DNA of 64,000 nt from Lamellibrachia columna (taxonomy: Eukaryota; Annelida; Polychaeta; Sabellida; Siboglinidae): NCBI GenBank assembly GCA_963662155.1, contig OY759261.1, positions 39,024,496 to 39,088,495 of the forward strand, given 5' to 3'. The position numbers were made by a program, and so were the translations under genes. Below the pieces are notes generated by a model. That model saw only the letters and a list, made by a program, of their open reading frames with translations, was not told where the DNA came from and made no database searches. Shown piece by piece: positions 34,626 to 47,739 of the stretch (positions within the stretch are counted from its first letter, which is position 1; every line of letters starts with the position of its first letter).

Positions 34626-35154
34626 TTTTGAAGGCTAGTGCCGTTTGAAATCTAAATGATACATTCGATTACATAAAAAGGATTGGAACTGCGGGATTTA
34701 TTTAGTGTTTATTGATGAAAGTCCAATAGTAACTGTACAAACATAATGATGGTGTATCGGCGGCCCGTTTCAACTTGGGACTCTCGCCCATTTTAAATGT
34801 CGATCTAAGATTAATTTATTTCATGTTATGTAAACTTATTCAGTATTTTTTATTTCATTTGCCCATTTAATATAATTATAGTTATTTATTATTTGTGTTT
34901 GTTTATTTATTTTTATTATTATTATTGTGAACATTATTATTATATTGTGCTAGAATTGTTTGAAAATAATGGTTTTATTAATAGTAGATTAATATATTGA
35001 TTTGTTTATTCAGCAATTGTTCTTTGACGCCAGCGTGGACGTCGTGAGAGTGCATGCACGTCACGACATACTCGTTGGCGACTCAAAAATATATCGTAGA
35101 TGTGTATGCCGGGTTTTAAGCTTAACACTGTAAACTATATTTCTGCTTCCACAG
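34626..35154. other. Rest of intron 1
   Basis: AT-rich, with an ATT-rich patch (34,905-34,945). Ends in a good acceptor TTTCTGCTTCCACAG. Confidence 0.6.
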
Positions 35155-35403
35155 GTCTACACATACGGGAAGGTGGACTTTCCACGAAGTCCTACACACA
35201 TCTATGTTTTTAAAACCGATATAGACACCACAAAAAATGACGGCCGAATATATTACAGACAAACGACAGATAACGGGATTCTCCAGCGAGGGACAAACGA
35301 CGTCAGGCGGTATTTCTCCGATGCGAGTACATTTTCTGCCGACTGGGTATTCATCGCATCCTACCATCGCGTCACCTACGAATCCGGCAATTCTACATCC
35401 CCG
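35155..35403 (+). CDS. NIDO gene exon 2
   Basis: 249 bp, phase 0-0, acceptor CTTCCACAG and donor GTAAGT. Carries the first half of the NIDO domain: VYTYGKVDFPRSPTHIYVFK, then TDIDTTKNDGRIYYRQTTDN, ILQRGTNDVRRYFSD and the ADWVFIASYHRVTYESG strand. The D-I-D-T..G.IYYR pattern and W(V)FIASYHRVTY (family: VVTWDRVGYF) are the defining NIDO features seen in nidogen, SNED1, mucin-4 and alpha-tectorin. Confidence 0.9.
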
Positions 35404-36091
35404 GTAAGTGAACTATCCTAAAGACACAGGCGCAGCGTTCGTGCTGACGATGACAGCATAATGGTAAACACATCAACTGTGTGAAAGGCAACACAATTAC
35501 TTCTCACAAGTTCATCATCAGCGAACAGCGATTCCAGTCCCGTCGTCAAGCATATGCCTGTCATTATGCGCTTCCAACGTTTAAATTTTGTTTTGATAAT
35601 ATATCTTTCTAAACGTTGAACTTTCGTAAAGGTATATCCTAATTATAGTTTTTTTTAGAGATTGTTACATCATGCAACAGAACATTAGTTCACGTTTGGT
35701 TTAGTTTAAATAGCATCACGTGTGGTTTTGATAAGTACTTTATAATCATGACAACTAAGAACAAGTGGAAAGCGATACCAGCTGACGCGGTGCAGAAGAA
35801 CACGAACATCTTCAGCCATCCACGCCACCAGCGGGTCTGACTACATTAGTAGCCAATGCAGATATCCTTGCTGAGTCTCGTCTAGTTCCCAGAACCACGT
35901 CGACCAAGACAGGAAATGATTTAGCATATAGCGTGGGATAAATTGTCAAATCCTTTTTCAATCGGTCATTCTGCCTGGGGTAATACAGCTCTACTACATT
36001 TATATTTAATTTATAACAGGAACAACGAGGAAGAACATATAACGTCAACATTTTAAATAATGTAAATTTTGTCATGATATGTTTGTCACAG
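35404..36091. other. Intron 2
   Basis: 688 bp, canonical borders. No internal feature apart from AT-rich sequence. Confidence 0.8.
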
Positions 36092-36202
36092 GTGGCCACT
36101 TTCCAAGTCGTGCTGATCACAGATGGCGTTCAATCATACGCCATGCTCAACTACGGTGATATACAGTTTGCGAAAGACCCAGAGGAAGACGATTATGCAA
36201 AA
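36092..36202 (+). CDS. NIDO gene exon 3
   Basis: 111 bp, phase 0-0, acceptor TTTGTCACAG and donor GTGAGT. Encodes VATFQVVLITDGVQSYAMLN then YGDIQFAKDPEEDDYAK. The FQ(L/V)VL.TDG..S(F/Y)A..NY pattern is the core NIDO strand pair. Confidence 0.92.
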
Positions 36203-36354
36203 GTGAGTTAAATGAGGTGTAACAAAAGGACACACAAGTTACGTTCAGGAAGGCGCACGTGAACCGTTGATCCGGCCCATGTTGGTGCCCCAAGACCTTT
36301 CACCCCATGTGTGCATTGCCCTGCCTGTTATCTTCTAGGTCCACTGTAAATCAC

Positions 36355-37088
36355 AACAACCTCCACCAAGACTAAACAACACTACTACACAACAGCAACC
36401 ACCACCTTGACTAAACAAACCTACTACACAACATCAATCATCACGACTAAACAACACTACTACACAACAACAACCACCACCGTGACTAAACAACACTACT
36501 ACACAACAACAACCACCACCGTGACTAAACAACACTACTACACACACAACAACCACCGCAAGTGACTAAACAACACTACTACACAACAGCAACCACCACC
36601 TTGACTAAACAACACTACTACACACACAACAACCACCACCGTGACTAAACAACACTACTACACAACAACAACCACCACCGTGACTAAACAACACTACTAC
36701 ACATACAACAACCACCACCGTGACTAAACAACACTACTACACAACAACAACCACCACCGTGACTAAACAACACTACTGCACAACAGCAACCACCACCGTG
36801 ACTAAACAACACTACTACACAACACCAACCACCACCGTGACTTGACTAAACAACACTACTACACACACAACAACCACCACCGTGACTAAACAACACTACT
36901 ACACAAAAACAACCACCACCGTGACTAAACAACACTACTGCACAACAGCAACCACCACCGTGACTAAACAACACTACTACACAACACCAACCACCACCGT
37001 GACTAAACAACACTACTACACAACAACAACCACCACCGTGACTAAACAAACCTACTACTCGGCAGAAACCACCACGACTAAACAAAGC
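36355..37088. repeat. 39-bp minisatellite in intron 3
   Basis: About 19 copies of a unit with CCGTGACTAAACAACACTAC and TACACAACAACAACCACCA. On plus, one frame reads TVTKQHYYTTTTT (13 residues), a Thr-rich mucin-like pattern. Unit length changes (+1 in ACACACAACAACC, +5 in GACTTGACTAAAC) break the frame, so I treat it as intronic. Confidence 0.93.
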
Positions 37089-37215
37089 TAGCACACCACA
37101 ACAACAACCACGGCAAAATTACACCAGAACATCACAGCAACAACCACCATCGCGACAAAACAACAACAGCACACAACAACAACATTATTATTCTCCGTAG
37201 AGACAACAACTCGCA

Positions 37216-37315
37216 TGGATGATGATGATGATAATAATGATTACAATGATAATAATGATGATAATGATGATAATGAAATATGATGATGATGCTGAAGATA
37301 GTGATAATCCTGATG
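37216..37315. repeat. GAT/AAT trinucleotide tract
   Basis: Imperfect GATGATGATAATAATGAT-type repeat directly upstream of the exon 4 acceptor. Confidence 0.9.
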
Positions 37316-37339
37316 ACGATAACATTAATATTTATACAG

Positions 37340-37484
37340 GTAAGTTTCGACCACTACCACCTTCCCGACGATCAAAAGGCGTCCGTTTCTGATATCGAGT
37401 TAACTACAAATGTTGGAAAGTTCGGTCGATGGATGTTCCGCGTCGATGGCATTCCATTAGTGCATGGGAGCATCTTTAATCAAG
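37340..37484 (+). CDS. NIDO gene exon 4
   Basis: 145 bp, from acceptor ATTTATACAG to a weaker donor GTTTGT, phase 0 in, phase 1 out. Encodes VSFDHYHLPDDQKASVSDIE, then TTNVGKFGRWMFRVDGIPLV, HGSIFNQ. The G.FGRWMFRVDG end is the standard C-terminal signature of NIDO domains. If not spliced, the frame continues to a TGA-free stop at 37,604-37,606. Exit in phase 1 fits both the CBM14 exon at 40,190 and the EGF exon at 51,239, giving clean frames of 299 and 356 residues. Downstream intron words (TGCCACAACTTGATTA at 37,595) recur in the EGF introns (51,041). Confidence 0.85.
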
Positions 37485-38419
37485 GTTTGTCTGATAATTT
37501 TATTCGCAAGATGGTTCTGACTGATGTAATTTATACCACCATTGCCATTCATGACCAGTGGGGCGTTCATTTAAATTCCCCGACAGTGACCGCTGCCACA
37601 ACTTGATTATTAATTCAAAAGTGGCATTGCGAAGTGGTATGTTGGATGTGAGACGCGATTGTTGTTCACGACTTGTTACGCCATCGAATCGGATCGGAAT
37701 CGGAAAAAGTTATTGAACCCAAAGTAATACAAACATAATATTATCACAGTTAGCAATAACAATACAATCTTTTATAAACAAAATCCAAGTTTAAGTTAAT
37801 TTATATTAAGGAAACAAAATTACATTAACGTGTTAATTGTAATTGATAAACAAACATACAAACACAAAATACAAAACCCGCATTAGCACGAGTGTTCAGT
37901 TAGACTAACTGTGGTTTTAGAACGAAGCATATTTTAATGGGTCAGGGAGACTTCTACAAAGACCAATATTGTCGCTATCGTAGAAGCCACCCTAATGAAA
38001 TAAAAACTTAATAAATTAGTACATGTAAACATTTTCCATGAAAAATGCATATATTCTCAATCAAAAATACTGTCACTTTAGGAAGGATTTTGAAGAAATA
38101 AACCGGCAAACAAAATTTATAATTTTTTTTTAAGCAGACATTTAAAAATGTTTAAGTTTAGTGCATTATAATAAATGTTTATGCAGAGTTACATTTATAT
38201 AAAATAACAGAGTAACATACAATTACAACTGTGCATTTTCGTATACGTAACGACAATTACGTTTTTGCCAAATGAAATGACGATGTGCAAAATCTGTTTC
38301 GCATATGGAGATTCCAACAGTTATTTACCTGTCTACTCGTCTTTCTGAGATAACTAGTACTTTCTGTATATAAAATACACTGTTCCTTCACTGACGTTAC
38401 ATCGTGTCCTCTAGTATCT

Positions 38420-38790
38420 TACCCATTACAAATTTTATAAACTTCAATTTGATATCCTCTTAAACTCCTTGTCTCTAAGGTTTAAAACCACATTTATTAG
38501 ACGGCTTTCATATCTAAGGTCTATCAGTTCTGGAATCAGCTTAGTCGCTCTCTTTTGTATTCGTTCTAGAGAGTCTATATCTTTCGTTTCGATTCCCTTG
38601 TCATGACGTAAGCAAATAGTTCCGTCACAATCGGCCCAATCCGACAGATTATGAAGAAATGTTCTATGGGACCCAACAATGTGTGATTGGCATGTTTAAG
38701 TATTTTCCTTTTAACTAACCATTTGTAACAACAATCAAGAATATCAAGCTAGTGATTTCCTCAGAAATTTTTCTAAAAGTGGTAGATTCT
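38420..38790 (-). mobile_element. LINE C-terminal fragment in unit B
   Basis: Same fragment as 17,590-17,960, with only a few substitutions (for example AGAGAGTC versus AGAGGGTC). Confidence 0.8.
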
Positions 38791-38856
38791 GCTATGGTCT
38801 GACAGTTCTTGAAAAAGGAGCAGCTAGACTCCCGCTACGACCCAATAAGTGTTGCG

Positions 38857-39705
38857 ACCTACACCGTATGGCCGACGGTTACATAAAGCGACCTACACCG
38901 TATGGCCGACGGTTATATAAAGCGACCTACACCGTATGGCCGACGGTTATATAAAGCGACCTACACCGTATGGCCGACGGTTATATAAAGCGACCTACAC
39001 CGTATGGCCGACGGTTATATAAAGCGACCTACACCGTATGGCCGACGGTTACATAAAGCGACCTACACCGTATGGCCGACGGTTATATAAAGCGACCTAC
39101 ACCGTATGGCCGACGGTTATATAAAGCGACCTACACCGTATGGCCGACGGTTACATAAAGCGACCTACACCGTATGGCCGACGGTTATATAAAGCGACCT
39201 ACACCGTATGGCCGACGGTTATATAAAGCGACCTACACCGTATGGCCGACGGTTATATAAAGCGACCTACACCGTATGGCCGACGGTTACATAAAGCGAC
39301 CTACACCGTATGGCCGACGGTTATATAAAGCGACCTACACCGTATGGCCGACGGTTATATAAAGCGACCTACACCGTATGGCCGACGGTTACATAAAGCG
39401 ACCTACACCGTATGGCCGACGGTTATATAAAGCGACCTACACCGTATGGCCGACGGTTATATAAAGCGACCTACACCGTATGGCCGACGGTTATATAAAG
39501 CGACCTACACCGTATGGCCGACGGTTATATAAAGCGACCTACACCGTGTGGCCGACGGTTATATAAAGCGACCTACACCGTATGGTCGACGGTTATATAA
39601 AGCGACCTACACCGTATGGCCGATGGTTATATAAAGCGACCTACACCGTATGGCCGACGGTTATATAAAGCGACCTACACCGTATGGCCGACGGTTATAT
39701 AAAGA
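38857..39705 (+). repeat. 34-bp minisatellite with TATATAAA, unit B
   Basis: About 25 nearly identical copies, versus about 9 in unit A. Some units read TTACATAAA instead of TTATATAAA, in a recurring pattern (every 3-5 units) that suggests higher-order duplication. Confidence 0.96.
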
Positions 39706-40189
39706 AACAACACAAACTCTTAATCAAAACGAGATACTAACTCAGAATGGGACACGTTTTGCAAACAAAGGCCAACATATTCTACATCAGTTGAGTTTGG
39801 ACGCACACAGCACTGCTATAACATATTAGCAAGTAGAGATCTTGCGGTTCGCAAGTAAATTTTCGTTTGGTGAGCGAATATTGCCACTCCAAGCTCCAGT
39901 GGCGTAAGGTTATCTAACAGTATGTAACGGTCCATGAAGATAAGAAACAAGGTTTTTTTAGTAAACCACATGCGTGACATTCTTAATTATAATTGCAATT
40001 GGTTATGTTTTATTCACTCTTGTAGGTGCATAGGCCCAAAACCATTACCTATGTTTGGCTTTAAACGTTTATCTTTACCGATACCGTTACTTGACACTTG
40101 TCGTGAGAATGGCCCATATAATACATTGGTAAGAAGTAGGTTGCAAAACATAAGTTAATTCACAAACGTGTCCCATTATTATGTTTCAG

Positions 40190-40377
40190 ACGTGTATGAC
40201 TGCGATGATAATTCGCCATGTACACCCGCCAACCGCGCCTTGGGCAAGTACTACTTCGCATACGTCGACATGTCGAAGTATCTGCAATGTGATGCCTGGG
40301 GTAACTGCTTTAAACGTCCGTGTGCACCTGGCACTATCTTCAAGGCCTCCATCTCCGGGTGCGTTCACGCGCAATAA
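40190..40377 (+). CDS. Chitin-binding (CBM14) last exon, copy B
   Basis: Acceptor TTATGTTTCAG, phase 1 in. Reads VYDCDDNSPC, then GKYYFAYVDMSKYLQCDAWG, NCFKRPCAPGTIFKA and GCVHAQ, TAA. All six cysteines of a peritrophin-A/CBM14 domain are present, with the aromatic YYFAYV and the CAPGT(I)F signature. Such domains bind chitin in extracellular matrices. It joins NIDO exon 4 in frame (D at the junction), giving a 299-residue secreted NIDO-CBM14 protein. The stop overlaps AATAAA (40,373-40,378), a ready poly(A) signal. Splicing from exon 4 is inferred, not shown. Copy A has lost Cys 3. Confidence 0.7.
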
Positions 40378-40691
40378 AGCCCGCCGCACACTACACGATG
40401 CGACGGCAACGCAAAGCCACAGGACGTCGCAGTGCCGGGTTAGCCTAGGAACAAGTAATACTCTCGAACCAGGCCCCAAGCAAAAAGGGGCCCCCACAGA
40501 TCGATCATCGATAGATCTGATTAGTCGTGTACGTGGCACCGCCTCAACGTGACGTAAGGTGAGCAGGGAGCAGAAACCGTCAGAAACAATTCACTAGTCT
40601 TTGATGAAGTTCAACTGATGTACAATCAGATATGAATGTTCACGTGATGATATGATCTGTAGAACCGTTTGTAACTAATTTGGTATAAAGA

Positions 40692-40845
40692 AATATGGAT
40701 GTCACTCGTTGTTTGGCCAGGAGAACTTGTACGGTCTCTATTTTACGATGTCACTCTTTGTTTGGCCAGAATAACTTGTACGGTCTCTATTTTATGATGT
40801 CACTCTTTGTTTGGCTAGGAAAACTTGTTCGGTCTCTATTTTACG
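40692..40845 (+). repeat. 49-bp minisatellite, unit B first copy
   Basis: Three to four units, fewer than in unit A. Confidence 0.9.
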
Positions 40846-41289
40846 CTGCATTTGCTTGTAATATTGTCTGGCATGTCGTTGTATGATGTAATTTTTGCCA
40901 GTCATTGTACGCTGCATTTTCTTGTTTGCCATCATGCACTGTAACTTGTATGCATGTTTGTATGCCATCGTTGACGAAAATTTGCGAATGCTAATGCTGA
41001 AACATAGTTGAATAAACGCTAAAGTGTGGGGTTACCTGCGTAGTCAATACCACGCGACTCGATCTTCGTCTTTCGTGCAATCGGTAAGGGTCCCAACAAA
41101 ACATCACCCCACATTGTTAATCCGGCACAGGAATCGTGAACAATCTTGTCTTGTCGTCAGCCGCCGCACATGCCACAATGATTTTCCATCAATCTTATCG
41201 AATATAGCGACGACAAAGAAGAGTAGCGAACTCAGAAGAAGAAAGTAAACGATCTGAGGCTTGTTAATTTGGCTACATAGCAAGTAGGC

Positions 41290-42210
41290 GACGTGAGTGT
41301 CCGTGTGCAACTGACACTATCTTCAAGGCCGCCATCTCCGGGTGCGTTCACGCGCAATAAAGGCCGCCGCACATTACACGATCCGACGGCAACGCAAAGC
41401 CACAGGACGTCGCAGTGCCGGATTAGCCAAGGTACAATTAGTACACTCGTACCAGGCCCCAAGCAAAAAAGGGCCCCCACAGATCGATCATCGATAGATC
41501 TGATTAGCCGCTTACTTTGAGTCTCTCTTCGCTTCCTTTTGGTCGGACACCGACCCTTGTTTTCAACTTCTGTGCTATAGTCGTGCACGTGACACCGCCT
41601 CAACTTGACGTAGGGCGAGCAGGGAGCAGAACACGTCAGAAACAATTAACTAGTGCTTGAGGAAGTTCAACTGTTGTACAATCAGATATGAATGTTCACG
41701 TGATGATCTGATCTGTAGAACCGTTTGTAACTAATTTTGTATAAAGAAGTATGGAGGTCACTCGTTGTTTGGCTAGGAGAATTTGTGCGGTGTCTATTTT
41801 ACGATGTCACTCGTTGTTTTGCTAGAAGAACTTGTACGGTCTTTATTTTACGATGTCACTCGTTGTTTGGCTTGGATAACTTGTACGATCTATAGTTTAC
41901 GATGTCACTCTTTGTTTGGCCAGGATAACTTGTACGGTCTCTACTTTACTCTGCATTTGCTTATATTATTTTCTGGTGTGTCGTTGTATGATGTAATTCT
42001 TGCAAGTCACTGTACTCTGTATTTTCTTGTTTGCCATCATACGCTATAACTTCTTCTATGCATGTTTTCATGCCGTCGTTGACGAAAATCTGCAAATGCT
42101 AATGCTGAAACATAGTTGGATAAACGCTGAGGTGTGGGGTTACCTGCATAGTCAATACCACGCGAATCGATCTTCATATTTCATGCAATCGGTAAAGGTT
42201 TCACAAAAAT
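41290..42210 (+). repeat. Nested tandem duplication of the CBM14 3' half
   Basis: Repeats the sequence from GTCCGTGTGCACCTGGCACT (40,317) through the 3' flank, the 49-bp array and AACGCTAAAGTGTGGGGTTA (41,014). The second copy starts at 41,297 with ACTTGC-type changes and has the CBM14 tail GCGTTCACGCGCAATAAA again, but not the exon start or its acceptor. Confidence 0.85.
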
Positions 42211-42439
42211 ACATCAAATGGCTAGTTCAACACATTTGTACATGTTGTGCACGCAGGCATTCACAAACTCTAATGATTACATAAAACGTATACAAAACAC
42301 TGCTTAACGGCCTACGCAACAGGTTGAGCATAATATTCATGAACAATCATATGCACACAATCCGTTTTTAACCTTTTAGCAACGTGAATTTATAAGACTA
42401 CACAAAATTAAGCATTACTCTAACGTTAGAAAAAGATAA

Positions 42440-42650
42440 TGTCATGCACAACATGTTGCTGCTATCCAACACGCAACGATAAATGACTTTTTTCAGCCAT
42501 AAACGTTTTGTCTGACAACTAACGTTGACGCTGTTTCATCTCAGAAAATGTGTATTTTCGTTGAAATTATCTTAGCTGTGCACAATAAATCGTAATTGGT
42601 ATGTTTAATGATTGCGCTTAAGCAATCATCCATATTAGTCTATATGAAAG
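42440..42650 (+). repeat. Inverted end 1, unit B
   Basis: Counterpart of 20,557-20,777, pairing in reverse with about 47,165-47,385. Confidence 0.7.
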
Positions 42651-43059
42651 AACACATTTACATACTGGCGGCGTCTACTGTATAGTTTGCGTGATTACGT
42701 AAAAAAACACTACGAAATATGGTATTGGTGGCAATTCTTGCTCGCGGGAATAATACGTTATTGTTTTAATGCATGTCAATAATGTTATTATTGAGAGGAA
42801 GAAGTCGTCAGACGTACATCTTGCGATCCCCGCACACCTGTTCGCACAGCAGTAGCAATGTATACATGTGCAGAGTGGGGTGAACCGTTCTACAGATGGC
42901 GTAGAGAAAACGATCCCCGCACCCCTGTTCACACAGCAGTAGCAATGTATACATGTGCAGAGTGGGGTGAACCGTTCTACAGACGGCGTAGAGAAAATGC
43001 GCAGATTAAGAATATTCACTGATTGAGAATATGCAGAATATGTACTTATTGCCCTCAAT

Positions 43060-43487
43060 GACGTAGCGGGTAAATGTGTAGACTGACCTCACTGACGTAG
43101 CGGGTAAATGTGTAGACTGACCTCACTGACGTAGCGGGTAAATGTGTAGACTGCCCTCACTGACGTAGCGGGTAAATGTGTAGACTGCCCTCACTGACGT
43201 AGCGTGTAAATGTGTAGACTGCCCTCACTGACGTAGCGGGTAAATGTGTAGAATGCCCTCACTGACGTAGCGGGTAAATGTGTAGACTGCCCTCACTGAC
43301 CTAGCGGGTAAATGTGTAGACTGCCGTCACTGACGTAGCGGGTAAATGTGTAGAATGCCCTCACTGACGTAGCGGGTAAATGTGTAGACTGCCCTCACTG
43401 ACCTAGCGGGTAAATGTGTAGACTGCCCTCACTGACCTAGCGGGTAAATGTGTAGACTGCCCTCACTGACGTAGCGGATAAATGTAA
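43060..43487 (+). repeat. 34-bp minisatellite between duplicated modules
   Basis: About 12-13 copies of GCCCTCACTGACGTAGCGGG-TAAATGTGTAGACT. Unit A has a single copy of this site at 21,140. The flanking modules (42,780-43,060 and 43,487-43,790) are duplicated too. Confidence 0.94.
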
Positions 43488-44099
43488 AAAAACACTACGA
43501 AATAGTGTATCGGTGGCAATTCGTGCTCGCGGGAATAATACGTTATATATTGATAATGCATATCAATATATTATTGAGAGGAAGAAGTCGTCTGACGTAC
43601 ATATTGCGATCCCCGCACCCCTGTTCACACAGCAGTAGCAATGTATACATGTGCAGAGTGGGGTGAACCGTTCTACAGACGGCGTAGAGAAAATGCGCAG
43701 ATTAAGAATATTCACTGATTGAGAATATGCAGAATATGTACTGATTGCCCTCACTGACGTAGCGGGTAAATGCGATCGATTTATTCGGGCCAATTTCAAG
43801 GCTTCTCGTTCACTTAACCGCTGAAATTACTAATGACATGCCTAAAATACATGAAGGGTGACTTAAAGTGCACCTTTCGGATAACAAAAACTGGTAAAAC
43901 AGCGGTGACTCAGAGGCTTGTAGCTCGACTCGGGAACACTTTGAAATGGGTCAAAGCACAACGTATTCAGCCAGGCGTCTATGCTACGTGATCTGTCATG
44001 GTAAATTTTACCCGGAGTAAAATTCGGTCCGGGGGAATAGAAGTTAGACGTAACAAAGACGTCTTTATGTGTCCCCATTTTTACGTTTTTTTTACATCG

Positions 44100-44390
44100 T
44101 GATGTGATAACTGATGATAACTGAGATGGAACGGATGTCGTATATGTTACGTCGTAAAGTGATGTAACAAATACGTAGCAGAACGTCGCACTGTTACGTA
44201 ACTTTGTAACATGAAAAATAATTTGACATATTTGAGACGGAATGTATAACGTATCTGCTACGTCGTAATGTGTTTTATGAAAAATACGCGATGTAATGGC
44301 CCGTTGCGACGTTTATTTGTGACGTCGATGAGACGTCATAGTAAGTAATATTGTCGTATTTGGTACGTCGAAATACAACGTAGCTGAGAC
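44100..44390. other. ACGT-dense stretch, unit B
   Basis: Eleven ACGT words, preserved from unit A despite substitutions nearby. Confidence 0.55.
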
Positions 44391-45257
44391 ATGACAGGTG
44401 ATATATCTAACTCTCCAAACAGAGGCTCTTTCGCTTTTCTGTCTCCTTCGCATTCCCAACACAATATGTTTTTATAAAATTGTTCTTCAGAATTGGTGAA
44501 AAGTGGGTTAAAGTCATGTCAGAAATTAAAATTGATATATGATTGTTCAATTCCTGTTTTTCGATGGCTCTACTTCATTAAATCTTACCAGATCATCAGC
44601 AAATCAGTGCCTCATACTGTTTTCACATTCCGGCATTTTGAAATAAATAAATCATCATTGTAGATGTCATATTCGAGAACATCACAAGACTACTGGTTTT
44701 GGTGGATGAAGTACACTCTGAAAGAAAGCAGTGAAAGTGGACAACACAACATCAACACCAAACGTGGAACACGAACAGCCAACTTGACGTTGACACGTGA
44801 CACTTGTTTAATTTTTACCATAAATAATAATTTTCACAAAATTTCTCCCATATTGTCAGTAACATTATCCATGACCATATATTCAAATTATGTGTAAATC
44901 ATAGAAAAACAGAGAATACATTTTCCTATCAGAAAGAAAAAGTCAGCCATTGCTTTGAATTTAATGATACATTGTTTCGTGTGACACAGCCAAAGAACTA
45001 AGAGAGAAATTCAAACATAGCTACAGGACAAACCAGTTTGAGTTCATATAAACTTTTATACAAGGCATGAATAACACGAAGAACGGTCAAATCAAGTTGC
45101 TATTTTCCAGTTTGTTGAGGTCCAGATGGGGATTATGTCTCCTGCTCCAACCAAGGAGATGTCGTCCACCTAGCAACATAAATTAAAAGCAAAATTTAGA
45201 CACTAAAATATGTTTTATTTTAACAAATAAAACTTACTGAAACATGCATAGGTCTAC

Positions 45258-45477
<220 letters not shown>

Positions 45478-45754
45478 TTCAATTTACCACTCCACCATAT
45501 TCTTTTTGGATGGTATTTAGTCCCCGCTTGACTACGACTTTCACCCACACATACAGACTAGTTCTGAAGTAAAATAGGAAAGTAACTTCATGAACAAAAG
45601 ACAAACCCAACAAAGAAAAACAAAAACATATTGAATGGACGAACACAGTTAGTTTTTGCTTGAAACCATACCGGAAACAACATAAGCAGATCCATGAGGT
45701 CGGTACGTTTTCTTCAAATAAGTCGCTACTACAGTTGCAACTTCCACCAACCAC

Positions 45755-46315
45755 CGAAGACCTACAGACAAGTGTGACCGTTCCGTATATTACATGATCT
45801 ACAGACAAGTGTGACCGTTCCGTATATTACATGATCTACAGACAAGTGTGACCGTTCCGTATATTACATGATCTACAGACAAGTGTGGCCATCCCGTATA
45901 TTACATGATCTACAGACAAGTGTAGCCGTCAGGTATATTACATGATCTACAGACAAGTGTGGCCGTCCCGTATATTACATGATCTACAGACAAGTGTGAC
46001 CGTTCCGTATATTACATGATCTTCAGACAAGTGTGACCGTCCCGTATATTACATGATCTACAGACAAGTGTAGCCGTCAGGTATATTACATGATCTACAG
46101 ACAAGTGTGACCGTCCCGTATATTACATGATCTACAGACAAGTGTGGCCGTCCCGTATATTACATGATCTACAGAAAAGTGTGGCCGTCCCGTATATCAC
46201 ATGATCTACATACAAATGTGGCCTTCCCGTATATTAGATGATCTAAAGACAAGTGTGGCTGTCCCGTATATTACATGATCTACAGACAAGAGTGACCTTC
46301 CCATATATTACGTGC
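45755..46315 (+). repeat. 37-bp minisatellite, unit B
   Basis: About 15 copies of the unit-A family, mostly with CCGTATATTACATGATC. Many units read GTGACCGTTCC, a variant not seen in A. Confidence 0.95.
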
Positions 46316-46904
46316 GATCAAGATGAAGACCGATCGATCAACGTTTTTCCGATTACATGAGGAGTACAAATTAAACTACTGCATCTACAAAATAGCTTTA
46401 GTATATAGGAAAACAATTTAGAATTGTAATTTACTAACCTCGATTGACGATGGTTGCGCTGAAGCCTGGGCGGTTCAAGAGGGTGTCCATCAGATGCCCG
46501 GGCATCCCACTTTATTTTGATTGGAGGTGGCGCACACCTGCTCTTGTTCCTCAAATGAGGACATTTATAACATACAAACGTGGACCATTGCCACAAGTAC
46601 TCTCTAGCTAATGTCAATGATTTTATTGTCACACGAACAGTATTCACCCAGGAAAGCTAAGGCGGTTACATTGTCCGATCTTTAGCTATGACATGTTGCA
46701 GTATGAAGTGGATTTGAAAATGTTTATGCAGTTTGGTGAAGACATTATTTAAACACCGTAGACGTATTAATATTTTTTGCGAAATCTGGTAATGTTTAGC
46801 GTAAACGCGTTTGTGACATGATTATAAGAGCTGGAGGTAAGTGATGTTCACCAAACTGTTCAGTATATGTGTAACATATTTATTTGATGGTCACATGTTC
46901 TTAC

Positions 46905-47163
46905 AATCAGGCAAAACGTTAACATGTGGCCTGTGCCCTTCCGTCGTCAGCAGAAAGTTTCACGTATTGTACATGTACAACCCTACTGCCGAGTGAACGC
47001 AGGTGCAGGGACCCTGAGATGTCATTGTCCTCTAGATGAAGGCCGCACCTCGTCGATACACTGTGTCTTTGTGTACTTTTCTTAAATTGCATCAGTTTCT
47101 TTGTAAACATTCCAACACCCAAACAATAGTAGACCCCGCCGGCATGTAAAGGTGTTCCTTCAT
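46905..47163 (-). pseudogene. Minus-strand candidate exon, copy B, frameshifted
   Basis: Same borders as copy A (GTAAGA donor, CATAG-type acceptor), but 259 bp rather than 285 bp. The difference of 26 is not a multiple of 3. The frame stops soon after ..KLSADDGRAQATC. Upstream it still reads AGGVYYCLGVGMFTKKLMQF. Confidence 0.55.
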
Positions 47164-47739
47164 CTATGTTAATGTTGGGTTATTAGTGATGACTGATTTA
47201 TGTATGCTTCAACGCAAGCTATAAACCGACCAATTACGACTAATTATGCACAGTTGAAGTAATTTCAACGCCAAGACACGATGAAACGGCGTCACTGTTA
47301 TCAGACATAACGTTTATGGCTGTCAATCATAACGTTCAGTCATTGTTGTGTCGATAGAGGCAACATTTAATCATGTTGTGCAATTCTATACACTGCACTG
47401 CGTCTTGCCAAGTATATGTGTATTTAAGCGTTCATGCGTGCGTGTGTGCGCGCGACTGTATTTAAGTGAGTATATTTAAACTGTAGGTGTATTTAAGCGT
47501 GTGTGTATTTAAGTATAATTATATGGAAGAGTAGGTGTACTAAGTGTGAGATTTAAACACAAGTAAATGTGTAAGATTTAAACACATTTTTATACCACTC
47601 TTTATCTGCACATCTAATGTTTAGCATTACTAGCATCCAGCTTAGTGTCATGGCAGGCTAAATACACCGCACGCCTGAAATACGTACTTTTAAATACACA
47701 ATGTTCTTGCTTGCGCATTGCTTTTAGATTTCACGATGG

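Noticed and set aside
37280..37606. Independent 108-codon gene starting MMMMLK
   Set aside because: The first part is an ATG trinucleotide tract; the coding part is NIDO exon 4 with a clear acceptor at 37,339.
39934..40158. Possible exon upstream of the CBM14 exon in unit B (CIGPKPLPMFGFKRLS)
   Set aside because: Borders look usable, but the open frame leaves in phase 0 while the CBM14 exon enters in phase 1, and copy A has a 1-bp frameshift.
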